Origin: CBDBJK01 sp965206395
GTDB taxonomy: Bacteria; Chloroflexota; Dehalococcoidia; Lucifugimonadales; CATOSD01
Assembly: GCA_965206395.1 (NCBI GenBank)
Contig: CBDBJK010000038.1
Coordinates: 186,001-250,000, forward strand
Reading direction: 5' to 3'
Length of the DNA stretch: 64,000 bases
The notes beneath the pieces are model-generated. The model worked only from the letters and a program-made list of their open reading frames with translations, was not told the DNA's origin and ran no database searches. Positions 8,661-17,431 of the stretch are shown here, piece by piece. Every line of letters begins with the position of its first letter. Position 1 is the stretch's first letter. The position numbers were made by a program, and so were the translations under genes.

Positions 8661-9609
8661 GCAAGTCGGATTTGTCCTGATTGCGATGATTGCTATCGGT
8701 CTGGCTGGTCTGGTTGTTCGCGTGGTATCCTCCGGCTCGGACGAGGTCGTGCTATCAGGTCTCTTGCCAATCTCCCAGGATGTGGTCAATAGAATCGTCA
8801 TTCGCACAGAGGAGGGGTCAACTTCTGAGGTGACGCTCGAAAGAGTGAGGGATGGGGATGTCTGGACCATCGACAATCAGCTTGCCTTTGTGCCTAAGAT
8901 GGACCTATTCTGGACTGCCGTCGCCGATATCGAAAGCGGCGCTCAGCTTATCGCCATGAACCCCAAGAACCATCAGCGAATGGGCGTGGCGGAAGGACAA
9001 GGCACGGTGGTATCGTTCTTCCTTGGCACCTCCATACTGGAGAAGCTCATAATCGGGAAATGGACGCCGGAAGTTGGCCTTTGCTATGTTCGTCGATCTG
9101 GCAAGGACGATGTCTACGGCATTCCCTGCCCTGCCCCTGCTTCTGCATCAGAGATATTCGATCCAGAGCCAACCGGATGGCTCGATCCCATCATCGTAAG
9201 TATTCCACGAAACGAAGTAGAATCGGTCACATTCACTTATCCTGACAATGAGTTTGTCATCAGACTTACCGACGGAGACTGGGTCGTGGCAGATGAAACT
9301 CAAGAGGAACCCGCCGACCTTATCCAGGTTGACACCGTGCTGCGGGTGTTGGAGTTGGTGTTTGCTGACGGGTTCGCCGCCGAAGAGGAAGCAAGAGGTC
9401 TGAACTTCGACACGCCAACTGCGATGGTCAGGATCGTTACTACGTCGGACGCGAGCGTTCCCACAACCAGGCTACGAATCCTGAGGAGAGACGATCTCTC
9501 CTACTATCTCAAAACCCCTGCCCGAGCAACGGTATTCATCGTAGATCGGAACCTCATCGACCTCCTGCTAAGGACCAAAAACGATTTCTCGACCTCAGGA
9601 GCAGGCTAA
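8650..9609 (+). CDS. DUF4340-like protein, GldFG-associated
   Basis: The 319-residue protein has an N-terminal membrane anchor (about residues 6-25, VGFVLIAMIAIGLAGLVVRV) and an extracytoplasmic region. The repeated pattern of short strands with DGDVWTIDN and DGDWVVADE matches DUF4340. DUF4340 proteins regularly follow GldG-type genes and are thought to belong to the same export complex, but their role is undefined. The start is GTG 8650, overlapping the GldFG fusion by 11 bp and indicating translational coupling. This is the last gene of the cassette. Confidence 0.75.
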   Translation: MKSRQVGFVLIAMIAIGLAGLVVRVVSSGSDEVVLSGLLPISQDVVNRIVIRTEEGSTSEVTLERVRDGDVWTIDNQLAFVPKMDLFWTAVADIESGAQLIAMNPKNHQRMGVAEGQGTVVSFFLGTSILEKLIIGKWTPEVGLCYVRRSGKDDVYGIPCPAPASASEIFDPEPTGWLDPIIVSIPRNEVESVTFTYPDNEFVIRLTDGDWVVADETQEEPADLIQVDTVLRVLELVFADGFAAEEEARGLNFDTPTAMVRIVTTSDASVPTTRLRILRRDDLSYYLKTPARATVFIVDRNLIDLLLRTKNDFSTSGAG

Positions 9610-9844
9610 ACTGGGAATATCGAGAAACGTTTCCTGGCCTTGGGCCTGCTGTGGAGCTTCCGATCCAGGCGTACTCGCCCGCCTTGCCTCTGGTTCTTTC
9701 AAGCTGTATCCTGTGATTGCCTGATTGAGGCATTATTGTCCTGGTTTATTGTAAGAAAATAGACTGCAAGACTGGTCTTTTGAGGCGCGGCCATTGTGCT
9801 CTTTGAAATGCCGGTTCGCGAATAATCGACTTGGGAGGTGTGCT

Positions 9845-10075
9845 TTGGTCAGAGCTTACATCTTTATTGAGATGATGGCAGGCCATGCGAAAAATCTGGT
9901 GGATCGTCTATCAGATCAGCAGGCAGTCGCTGACATAGACAGAGTAACAGGGCCATACGACGTAATTGCCATCCTTGAGGCATCGACTCTGGATGAGATC
10001 AGCAACATAGTTACCAGCGATGTCCACTCGCTCTCAGGCGTAGTGCGAACTACGACTTGCGTTTGCCTGGAGTAA
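9845..10075 (+). CDS. Stand-alone AsnC/Lrp ligand-binding (RAM) domain protein
   Basis: The 76-residue protein matches only the C-terminal sensor half of Lrp/AsnC regulators: AYIFIEMMAGHAKNLVDRL, then GPYDVIAILEASTLDEISNIV and a final RTTTCVCLE strand. There is no helix-turn-helix. Such free RAM domains bind amino acids and assemble into oligomers. TTG 9845 is preferred as start because GGGAGG (9833-9838) is six bases upstream. An upstream TTG at 9794 would add 17 residues that do not look like the family. It may modulate a full Lrp regulator elsewhere. Confidence 0.78.
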   Translation: MVRAYIFIEMMAGHAKNLVDRLSDQQAVADIDRVTGPYDVIAILEASTLDEISNIVTSDVHSLSGVVRTTTCVCLE

Positions 10076-10153
10076 AACGGCCGACAGTTGGCAAAACAGT
10101 ATACGGTATCAGTCACCGAGGCATGGACTGCTCGAGCAGATGGATTCGAGGTT

Positions 10154-10813
10154 TTACTGCCTGAACTCTGTCGCGCCGCCACTATCAGTATATTCGTCCC
10201 AGTCGTTGCCATGACGACGCTCTATATGGCCTCTGATAGCGCGAGCCAGAACCATCGCACAAAGCCCGCCGATGCCTAGCGTGAGGGGGATATTGCCATC
10301 GTAGGCGATGTTTAGCATCACGAGGGCCATATAACCGAAGATTATGTTCAGCAGTGAGGTGTAGGGCATCTTCTGACCGCCAAGCGAGACAATGAAGGCA
10401 ACTGCCACGCTTGCCAAACCGAAAAGTGGAAACGAGGCAATGATTATGCCTCCCAGTGCGCCCATCGCGTCTCCGCCTCGAAAGTTAGAGAAGACTGAAA
10501 ACCAATGGCCAACAATTGCGGCCGCGGCAGGAAGGATTATCCACACACCTTCTACACCAAGGAATTCCGCTGCTATGACTGCCAGAGCGCCCTTGCCCAG
10601 GTCCCCAAGTAAAACGATCATACCAGGAAGTTTTCCGACCGTCCTACGCACGTTGGTCGCACCCGCGAGACCTGTTCCAGCCGAAAAAATGTCAACGCCA
10701 TGCCGCCGACTAATCTGGTCGGCAAGCGGCAATGCCCCTAGCAGATAGCCGACAGCCATCGCAAGAATTAGCGTCGGCGTCGACGACCAAAGTGCTTCTA
10801 TGCTCAACTCCAA
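10154..10813 (-). CDS. plsY: Glycerol-3-phosphate acyltransferase PlsY-like protein
   Basis: This is a 219-residue integral membrane protein with about five to six spans. It has the first PlsY motif region GYLLGALPLADQISRR, the GTGLAGATNVRRTVG glycerol-phosphate-binding loop and HWFSVFSNFRGGDAMG. PlsY transfers the acyl group from acyl-phosphate to glycerol-3-phosphate, the first step of phospholipid synthesis. The usual third motif has GGKG; here it is GGDA, replacing a conserved Lys, which is unusual. It is downstream of cobQ on the same strand with 161 bp between, so it may have its own promoter. Confidence 0.72.
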   Translation of the reverse strand: MELSIEALWSSTPTLILAMAVGYLLGALPLADQISRRHGVDIFSAGTGLAGATNVRRTVGKLPGMIVLLGDLGKGALAVIAAEFLGVEGVWIILPAAAAIVGHWFSVFSNFRGGDAMGALGGIIIASFPLFGLASVAVAFIVSLGGQKMPYTSLLNIIFGYMALVMLNIAYDGNIPLTLGIGGLCAMVLARAIRGHIERRHGNDWDEYTDSGGATEFRQ

Positions 10814-10974
10814 CCTCGCTCATCGGAGATGGTATACCTAATTGGATTATACGACTATTCCGTCATGGATTGAAATAGTGGCATCACTCAATTTCAAATC
10901 GAGCAGGAAATAGTGCAAACCCGGAGGTATCAAAGGAACGTGACCGCTTGAAACGATTGGTTTCTAGAGTGGGT

Positions 10975-12504
10975 TTAGCCATGAGGTAGGCCAGTAATTT
11001 CGTAGACGGTGTCCATATCCAGAGATGAGCGTACTAAATCTGCCAGCTTATCGTACTCACTGGACTGTGAAAAGGCATCTTCCTTGAATTGGAGCGATTT
11101 ACCGCGCCGCGCCGCCAGTCTACTCAGAATACTGCGACGCAGCTCTGTGTTATGAAAAATCCCGTGAATGTAGGTTCCCAAAACCCAACCGTCGCCACTA
11201 ATGGCTCCATCAATTGCTTCACTCGAGAGCTCGAAGGGCTTCAATCGAAAGGGCCTCTCGACCCTAATTCCAGATTCACTAATTGTTGATCCCATGTGAA
11301 TCTCATAGCCCTCGAATGGTAGCCCTGCGGCCTCTTCAAGTAGGCCATAGTCAGCAGCCACCCATCCAGAGACCTGATGCGTCTGCTTGTGAGACGCAAA
11401 TCGAGTAACCACAGGGAGCAGTCCAAGGCCGGGCGTCTTCTCCTCGTCGGACTCTACTCGCTCCGAATCGATAATCCACCGCCCAAGCATCTGATAGCCA
11501 CCGCAGATGCCGATGATTGCTGTCTTCCCAGCATCCATAGATTTGAGCCTGTCCGCAATACCCGTATCTCGAAGGTATCTCAGGTCAGCAACCGTAGTCT
11601 TGGTTCCAGGAATGATAATCAGGTCTGGCGAGCCTAGCTCATCCTTGGTGTGAACGTAGCGCACGCCAACGCCGTCCTCTCGACTGAGAGGGTCGAAGTC
11701 GTCGAAATTAGAGATATGTGGCAGGGCAAGCACAGCCACGTCAATAAGAGGCGGGACGCCGCTATACTTGGTGATATTTCGTGACGATGGCGAATCCTCT
11801 TCCGGTATATAAATGTCTCTGAAATATGGCACAACCCCAAGCACTGGCACGTCTGTTAATGCTTCCAACTGGCGCAGTCCCAGTTCCAATATCGAGACGT
11901 CGCCTCGAAACTTGTTGACGATTACGCCTCGCACAAGCTCTCTTTCGTTTGGAGCTAACAGCAAGACCGTACCATAAACCGAGGCAAAGATTCCGCCTTT
12001 GTCTATGTCCCCGACGAGCACCACGGGCGCATTGGCGTACAAGGCGACCTCCATGTTTACGATGTCGCCCTGTCTAAGATTGATTTCGGCGGGACTGCCC
12101 GCTCCCTCAATGACCACCACATCGAACTCGGAGCAAAGTCGGTCTAGCGCGCCTGTTACTGCATCCCAGAGACCCTCTTTCCGTCGGTTGAATACGCGAG
12201 ACTCCAATGTCCCGACCGGCTTGCCCATGACAATCAGCTGCGACCTGTGGTCAACCTCAGGCTTGAGGAGGACAGGGTTCATGTCAGCGGTGGGCAGCAC
12301 TCCCGCCGCCTCTGCTTGCACAACCTGCGCACGGCCAATTTCAGCGCCGTCAAGCGCTACGTAGGAGTTCAGGGACATGTTCTGGGCCTTGAACGGGGCG
12401 ACGCTGTATCCGTCTTGCTTGAATATTCGGCACAGCGCCGTTGCCAGCAGGCTTTTGCCTACTGACGAGCCTGTCCTCTGCACCATTATCGTCTTCGCTG
12501 TCAT
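10975..12504 (-). CDS. cobQ: Cobyric acid synthase
   Basis: The 509-residue enzyme amidates adenosylcobyrinic a,c-diamide at four side chains in cobalamin synthesis. The N-terminal P-loop-like ATP site is TGSSVGKS (about 11-18), followed by PFKAQNMSLNSYV. The C-terminal glutaminase domain carries the nucleophile in GICGGYQMLGR (Cys near 333) and a catalytic His in GTYIHGIFHN. Length and domain order are standard. It overlaps btuD by 4 bp (12501-12504) and is therefore part of the riboswitch-controlled B12 operon, coupling corrinoid import to remodelling or salvage. Confidence 0.95.
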   Translation of the reverse strand: MTAKTIMVQRTGSSVGKSLLATALCRIFKQDGYSVAPFKAQNMSLNSYVALDGAEIGRAQVVQAEAAGVLPTADMNPVLLKPEVDHRSQLIVMGKPVGTLESRVFNRRKEGLWDAVTGALDRLCSEFDVVVIEGAGSPAEINLRQGDIVNMEVALYANAPVVLVGDIDKGGIFASVYGTVLLLAPNERELVRGVIVNKFRGDVSILELGLRQLEALTDVPVLGVVPYFRDIYIPEEDSPSSRNITKYSGVPPLIDVAVLALPHISNFDDFDPLSREDGVGVRYVHTKDELGSPDLIIIPGTKTTVADLRYLRDTGIADRLKSMDAGKTAIIGICGGYQMLGRWIIDSERVESDEEKTPGLGLLPVVTRFASHKQTHQVSGWVAADYGLLEEAAGLPFEGYEIHMGSTISESGIRVERPFRLKPFELSSEAIDGAISGDGWVLGTYIHGIFHNTELRRSILSRLAARRGKSLQFKEDAFSQSSEYDKLADLVRSSLDMDTVYEITGLPHG

Positions 12505-13322
12505 TGCTGGCTGCTTTGTTGGCCGTTGAGGTTGTTTCCCATGTGCCTTTCGTTGGATACGGGCAAGATCACGGGTGTGCCTCCCAGAGGATGATCGAGC
12601 ACCAGGACGTTGGCCTCGTACACACGCAATATGTTCTCTTGCGTCAGCACCGATTGCGGGATGCCTTCAGCGTAGCTTCGGCCTTCGGACAGCATTACAA
12701 GCCGGTCAGAGTATTGGGCGGCCAGCGTTAGGTCGTGCATAGCGACGACGATTGTGCCGCCGCGCTGCCGTTGCACGTCTCGTACCAGATCCATTATGCC
12801 TGTCTGGTGGGCTAGGTCAAGGCTAGAGGTAGGTTCGTCGAGCAAAAGCACCGGAGCCTCCTGAGCCAGCGCCATTGCCACCAGGCCGCGTTGACGCTCT
12901 CCACCCGATAGACTGCCGACGAGCCTATCCGCAAGTCTCCAGGTGTCAGTAAGCTCCATCGCCTTTCGGGAGATTTCGATATCGCGGCCTCCCTCCCATT
13001 CCATCAGCCTGAGATGGGGATTCCTGCCCATCAGCACCAGGTCAAGTAGCTTGAAATTCAAAGGCAACTGCGGGTTCTGTGGCACGACTGAAACGAGCCG
13101 CGCTCTTTGTGCGGGTTTGAGAGACGCTAGGTCGACTCCGTTTACGCTAACGCATCCACTTGCAGGTTTGAGCACACCGCTTATCAGTCGCAGCAACGTA
13201 GACTTTCCCGCCCCGTTTGGACCAACGATGCCAACCAGTTCACCCTCGTTAGCGTCAATGTATAGGCCATTGAGTATCTGGCTATCTTTGTAAGCGAAAT
13301 GAAGGTTATCTACGACAAGCAT
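12501..13322 (-). CDS. btuD: Corrinoid (B12) ABC transporter ATP-binding protein
   Basis: The 273-residue ATPase is of the FecE/BtuD class. Walker A is GPNGAGKSTLL (about 35-45), then MGRNPHLRLMEWEG, the signature LSGGERQRG, Walker B VLLLDEPTSSLD and the H-loop AMHDLTLAA. It powers the permease encoded just upstream. The riboswitch at the head of the operon argues for corrinoid rather than iron-siderophore substrate. The stop overlaps the cobQ start. The last 30 or so residues (NNLNGQQSSQQ) are an unconserved tail. Confidence 0.9.
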   Translation of the reverse strand: MLVVDNLHFAYKDSQILNGLYIDANEGELVGIVGPNGAGKSTLLRLISGVLKPASGCVSVNGVDLASLKPAQRARLVSVVPQNPQLPLNFKLLDLVLMGRNPHLRLMEWEGGRDIEISRKAMELTDTWRLADRLVGSLSGGERQRGLVAMALAQEAPVLLLDEPTSSLDLAHQTGIMDLVRDVQRQRGGTIVVAMHDLTLAAQYSDRLVMLSEGRSYAEGIPQSVLTQENILRVYEANVLVLDHPLGGTPVILPVSNERHMGNNLNGQQSSQQ

Positions 13323-13412
13323 ATGTCATTCCCTGGAAAATAGCGGCTGCCTACCCTCGTAAGCGTATTTGTCATCCTTCGTCATGAGGGCGGCAACCCT
13401 CATGAAAAATTC

Positions 13413-14525
13413 CTACATATCCACTCGTCTGCGCCGTCTCAGCAGATACAGGAAAAAGGGAGCGCCACAGAACGCCGTGACGACTCCGACTGGCAGTTCT
13501 GCAGGGCTGGCGACTGTTCGGGCGACGAGGTCTGCTAGAATAAGGAATCCCGCTCCGACGATGGCGGCCATTGGCAGCAACGAACGATAGTCACTGCCCC
13601 ACATCAGGCGAACGGCGTGAGGGCCGACAAGTCCCACGAATCCTATAAGGCCGCTGAAGGATACCGCAACAGCGGTAGAAAGCGTTGCCGCCACAATGAG
13701 CAGCAGCTTGGTGCGCTCAACGTTCACACCAAGCTGCCGAGCCTGCTCCTCGTCGAGTTGTAGCACGTTGAGTATTCTGCCGTAGGACATGACGAGGAGC
13801 AGGCTCGGGACAAGATATGGAAGCACCAACAAGCTATGCTTCCACTGCGCGGATATGAATCCTCCTAGCAACCAGCTAAATATGGGACGCAGGTCAGGAT
13901 CGCTGCGTATCATGAGCAGGCTTGTAACCGCGCCCGCGAGCGAGGCGATGGCGACTCCCGCGAGAATAAGCGTAGTCAAGGGCAATCCTTCAGACTGACG
14001 AGCGATGAGATATGCGGCTGTGACTGCGATAATCGCGCCCGTGAATGCGGCCACCGGCAGCATGCTGATCCCCAGGAAAACCGTCGGCACGCCGCTGACC
14101 AGTATAATGGTTGCTCCTAGACCAGCGCCCGAAGCCACCCCTATCAGAAACGGGTCAGCCAGCGGGTTCCTGAACAGTCCCTGGTACGTCGCCCCCGAAG
14201 TAGCAAGCGCTCCGCCCACGATGCCCGCCAACGCTATTCGAGGAAGCCTAAGCTCCCAGAGAATCGTATTCCAGGACGTGGGCCAGTCTGGACTCAAGTC
14301 TATGAAGGGTAACTTCGAAAGCAGAATCTGGGCTACCGTCAGAGGCGGCATCCTCACCGTACCCTGACTGGCGGCGAAAATTGCAACTAGCAATACAACA
14401 CCTAATCCGATCAGCAACCGCAGCCACGGGTATGACGAAGCTAACGTAGCCGCGCTTGCATCGTGACGTTGCTGCGCTCGCCCTCGTATCGATGGAAACA
14501 ACCTCGAATTAGGCAACCTTACCAA
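13413..14525 (-). CDS. btuC: Corrinoid (B12) ABC transporter permease, FecCD/BtuC family
   Basis: The 370-residue polytopic membrane protein has about nine to ten spans and the FecCD signatures LRLPRIALAGIVGGALATSG, YQGLFRNPLADPFLIGV and GLIGFVGLVGPHAVRL. The first 35 residues are a polar extension before the first span. It forms the transmembrane channel for BtuD. It lies 90 bp before btuD in transcription order and 17 bp after btuF, in the same riboswitch-led operon. Confidence 0.92.
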   Translation of the reverse strand: MVRLPNSRLFPSIRGRAQQRHDASAATLASSYPWLRLLIGLGVVLLVAIFAASQGTVRMPPLTVAQILLSKLPFIDLSPDWPTSWNTILWELRLPRIALAGIVGGALATSGATYQGLFRNPLADPFLIGVASGAGLGATIILVSGVPTVFLGISMLPVAAFTGAIIAVTAAYLIARQSEGLPLTTLILAGVAIASLAGAVTSLLMIRSDPDLRPIFSWLLGGFISAQWKHSLLVLPYLVPSLLLVMSYGRILNVLQLDEEQARQLGVNVERTKLLLIVAATLSTAVAVSFSGLIGFVGLVGPHAVRLMWGSDYRSLLPMAAIVGAGFLILADLVARTVASPAELPVGVVTAFCGAPFFLYLLRRRRRVDM

Positions 14526-14542
14526 GACCGTTCACTCCAACG

Positions 14543-15604
14543 CTATCTGAAAATCCCTGGGTATGCCCACTTTGCAAGCTCCTCTATGCCATCGATGTAT
14601 CGTGGCCCCGCTATGCTCATCGCATTTGAGGTTGGTATGAAGACTCTCTTATTCCTAACAGCGAGCACGTCTCTAAACGCGGGGTTGTCGCTGATCGTAT
14701 CACCATATGAGGCGATGATAATCTGAGGATTGCTGTCGACAATGACTTCAGGGCTAAGTTGAACGTACCCTGAAACATCGTTGGCAATGTTGCGGAGCTT
14801 TAGCAATCCGAATACTTCCGCAATCAGTGTGTCATGCCCTGGAGTCCATAGATCGCCCTCGTCCTGGAAGATGGTCATGCCGCTCGCGTATGGCTCCATC
14901 GTTTCCCTTACCTTTTCCACACGGTGCTCGAAATCATCTGCAAGCACGCCAGCCGGGGCAGGGTTGCCAACGATTCGACCCCACAATCGTATCGAGTCCG
15001 CGATCTTCGTGAAATCCTGGTTAAGTGTCTCTATGAATAGCACCTTCAGTCCAGCCCTCTCCAGGTCTGGCAAAAATCTTTCGAAGAAGATGAACACAAG
15101 GTCTGGGTCCTGGGCCACAACTGCCTCAATATTGATGTTGAAAGCTCCGCCCAGCCTCGGAACGTCGTCTGCCTCTGGAGGGTACGATAAGAAATCATGT
15201 GTGCCTGCTATGCGATGGCCTTCTCCGATGGCGAACAGGATTTCTACCGGCGCCGAATCGTAAGCTACAATCCGCTCAGGCGGCTTCTCGAAGATTACCT
15301 CTCTTCCCAGGCTGTCGATGACCGTATAAGGGAACAGCACCGGAGTAGCGGTAGGCATAGGAGCGGGCGGCGCTGATGTAGGCAAAGGTGCAGCGCTCGT
15401 CGTTGTCGTTGGAGTAGGAATAGGCGCGACCGTCGGGGCAATCTGAGGCGGCAACGGCGTCGCGGGTTGCGTCATCTGACCCGTGGCTGACAGGGCAGCA
15501 GCCGCTGGCAGCGGCGTCGCGGGAGCATCAATGGTCGTTGCTGCACTACATGCCAGCGTTACAAGCAGCATTATCGCAGAGCAAATTACGCTAATTCGGA
15601 TCAT
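14543..15604 (-). CDS. btuF: Corrinoid-binding lipoprotein, BtuF-like
   Basis: The 353-residue protein is a periplasmic-binding-type lipoprotein. It has an N-terminal signal with lipobox LVTLAC (Cys 19) and a Pro/Ala/Thr-rich linker to about residue 105. The helical-backbone binding fold follows, starting SLGREVIFEKPPERIVAYD. The frame remains open to 16027, but that stretch is the riboswitch; ATG 15604 is chosen because AAGGAGGAGG immediately precedes it and the signal peptide begins there. It captures corrinoid and delivers it to BtuCD. The regulator is the B12 aptamer upstream. Confidence 0.9.
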   Translation of the reverse strand: MIRISVICSAIMLLVTLACSAATTIDAPATPLPAAAALSATGQMTQPATPLPPQIAPTVAPIPTPTTTTSAAPLPTSAPPAPMPTATPVLFPYTVIDSLGREVIFEKPPERIVAYDSAPVEILFAIGEGHRIAGTHDFLSYPPEADDVPRLGGAFNINIEAVVAQDPDLVFIFFERFLPDLERAGLKVLFIETLNQDFTKIADSIRLWGRIVGNPAPAGVLADDFEHRVEKVRETMEPYASGMTIFQDEGDLWTPGHDTLIAEVFGLLKLRNIANDVSGYVQLSPEVIVDSNPQIIIASYGDTISDNPAFRDVLAVRNKRVFIPTSNAMSIAGPRYIDGIEELAKWAYPGIFR

Positions 15605-15694
15605 ATCGCCTCCTCCTTGCTTGCGACCGTCGAGGCGAGGCAGATGGTCAGATACCGCCCTGGTAAAACACCTGAAAAAGCCTACCCAGGACAT

Positions 15695-15720
15695 AAAAAA
15701 CCCTGCTCCGGGAAGCAGGG
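15695..15720 (-). terminator. Intrinsic terminator of the cobalamin riboswitch
   Basis: On the minus strand a CCCTGC...GCAGGG hairpin (15701-15720) is followed by six T (15695-15700). It lies between the aptamer and btuF, so it is the expected expression platform: ligand-bound aptamer would favour termination. Confidence 0.82.
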
Positions 15721-15737
15721 TCGTGTTGCACGATAAT

Positions 15738-15880
15738 CGTGCCCGTACCTTTCCTCGAAGGTCGAAGACTTTGACTGAGGGCAGTGGACCGGGCTTACTC
15801 CAAGCAATCAGGAGTCTACCGTTGCGGGACAGCGCCGGACTTTGACCGACTTCCCCTTTTGAGCCTGTGTGGGCACCCTC
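15738..15880 (-). promoter_or_regulatory. Cobalamin riboswitch aptamer
   Basis: Read on the minus strand, the leader begins GGTGCCCACACAGGCT. It contains GGGGAAGTCGG, AGTCCGGCGCTGTCCCGC and AACGGTAGACTCCTG, then AAGCCCGGTCCACTGCC. These are the conserved cobalamin-aptamer core and the B12-box-like segment, in the right order and spacing. A terminator hairpin follows, then the B12 transporter genes and cobQ. Exact ends are approximate. Confidence 0.88.
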
Positions 15881-15929
15881 GCCTCTATTCAGTTTTATTC
15901 GCAATGGCATGACGCCAAGTGCGTGTGCC

Positions 15930-15958
15930 ATGAAACCACGCATTCCGATGTTTGTCAA
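15930..15958 (-). promoter_or_regulatory. Promoter of the btuFCD-cobQ operon
   Basis: On the minus strand TTGACA (15953-15958) and TTTCAT (15930-15935) are separated by 17 bases. The predicted transcript would start about 40 bases before the aptamer. The -35 is perfect; the -10 is weak. Confidence 0.5.
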
Positions 15959-16126
15959 TAGCGCGAGAACATCTGAGAACAAACTCGAACTAGAAATACC
16001 TGATATTACGAAAGTATACCGCGCCATACTGGTTGTCTTCGATTGCCTCGAAGCAGGAAAATAGATACGGCTGGGACGAATCGAATATCGGTACGCCAGT
16101 ATTTTGTTTGAGAGAGATAGATTGCC

Positions 16127-17122
16127 ATGCCTGAACTACAAGGCAGGGAGGGCCACCCTTCGTTTGTTGGAGTATCTACGTTTTTGGATGCGCCGCTCGC
16201 GGTAACTGCGTCCGAACTGAAAGATATGGCGCCCGACGTCGCAATCCTCGGCGCGCCGTTCGACATGGGTGTCGTGAATCGCCCCGGCGCGAGGTTCGGG
16301 CCACGCGCCATCAGGCAGGCGGCGTATTTCGGCAGCCCGAACACCGACCTGTACCACATGGGCCTCGATGTGTTTCCAATGCAAGTCCTGAAGGTCGTGG
16401 ATTTTGGTGACGCCAACTGCCCGCCCAGTTCAATTCACCTGAGCCACGAGGCCATCAGGCTGAAGGTGACTCAGGCCCTTCAAGCGGGCACTTTGCCTAT
16501 TGTCGTAGGGGGCGATCACTCCATCACCTTGCCCAGCGCGACGGCTGTAGCCCAGCATCATGGGTACGGTAAGGTTGGCATGGTTCACTTCGACGCGCAT
16601 GCCGACACCGGAAACAATAGCTATGGTGGCGTTCTGATTGCTCACAATGCTCCGATGCGAAGGCTCATTGAAAGCGGTGCGATTCCGGGCAAGAATTTCG
16701 TTCAGGTCGGGTTAAGGGGTTACTGGCCCCCCAGAAGTCTATTCGACTGGATGCGAGAGCAAGGTATGCGGTGGCATCAAATGTCCGAGATAGAGGTCAG
16801 AGGATTCGATGCTGTGCTGGAAGACGCCATCAACGAGGCTCTTGACGGCCCCGAATCCATCTATCTTTCCATTGACATTGACGTACTCGACCCCGCCTTC
16901 GCTCCCGCGACCGGCACGCCGGAGCCGGGTGGACTCACTTCTGTCGAGTTGCTGCGTGCCGTGCGCCGCATCGTCTCATCCGTAAAGCTCGTAGGAGTAG
17001 ACATCGTTGAAGTCGCGCCACCCTACGACGGCCCAGGAGCAATCACTTCTGAGGTGGCACACAGGCTAATGCTTGAGGTCGTCAGCGCTTTGGCATGGCG
17101 ACGAAATCAAACGCAAGGATAG
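16127..17122 (+). CDS. Agmatinase/arginase family ureohydrolase
   Basis: The 331-residue enzyme has all ureohydrolase metal motifs: GGDHS (His near 127), HFDAHADT (about 150) and SIDIDVLDPAFAP (about 245), plus the GAPFD and RPGARFGPRAIR substrate loops. It binds two Mn and splits urea from a guanidino compound. Agmatinase is the usual annotation for this length. Guanidinobutyrase or guanidine hydrolase activity cannot be excluded, because the specificity loop is not diagnostic. It appears monocistronic between the B12 operon (divergent) and gyrB. Confidence 0.88.
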   Translation: MPELQGREGHPSFVGVSTFLDAPLAVTASELKDMAPDVAILGAPFDMGVVNRPGARFGPRAIRQAAYFGSPNTDLYHMGLDVFPMQVLKVVDFGDANCPPSSIHLSHEAIRLKVTQALQAGTLPIVVGGDHSITLPSATAVAQHHGYGKVGMVHFDAHADTGNNSYGGVLIAHNAPMRRLIESGAIPGKNFVQVGLRGYWPPRSLFDWMREQGMRWHQMSEIEVRGFDAVLEDAINEALDGPESIYLSIDIDVLDPAFAPATGTPEPGGLTSVELLRAVRRIVSSVKLVGVDIVEVAPPYDGPGAITSEVAHRLMLEVVSALAWRRNQTQG

Positions 17123-17143
17123 TTGAAAACGTTCGCATTGAAC

Positions 17144-17172
17144 TTGAAAAAAACGCGCCGAAATGGTAAAAT
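17144..17172 (+). promoter_or_regulatory. Sigma-70-type promoter upstream of gyrB
   Basis: TTGAAA (17144-17149) and TAAAAT (17167-17172) are spaced by exactly 17 bases in an A-rich context just after the agmatinase stop. It would give gyrB a leader of about 250 bases. Confidence 0.6.
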
Positions 17173-17431
17173 TATATGTACAGAACCTTGAATTACCCCA
17201 CCGCACATCCACCGCAATTGGCAGAAGCCTACCGCCTCATTACAGGCTTTACTTGTGCTTACATCCGACCAGGGAAAATAATGTGCTTATCGTGCTAGAA
17301 CATACGTCCTTGAGTATGGTAAGCCTGTGATCAGTGTCGCCGTTTGAGGCAAAACCCATACGCAGCCAGAACAGGAAATGGGGCGATGGGCGACAGTGAC
17401 GTTTCCTCAAGACTGTAGTTAGGAGAAAAGG
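17173..17431 (+). other. Long gyrB leader without a recognised gene
   Basis: Together with the promoter this makes a 309-bp gap. No ORF with a ribosome-binding site, riboswitch or clear hairpin-plus-U terminator was recognised. AGGAG precedes the gyrB ATG at 17432. Confidence 0.4.

Noticed and set aside
10088..10279. Small plus-strand ORF after the RAM-domain gene
   Set aside because: It overlaps the end of the plsY-like gene on the other strand and has no start signal; the Lrp-like gene already ends at 10075.
15605..16027. N-terminal extension of the BtuF-like protein by 141 residues
   Set aside because: The open frame runs through the cobalamin aptamer and terminator; the ribosome-binding site and signal peptide fix the start at 15604.
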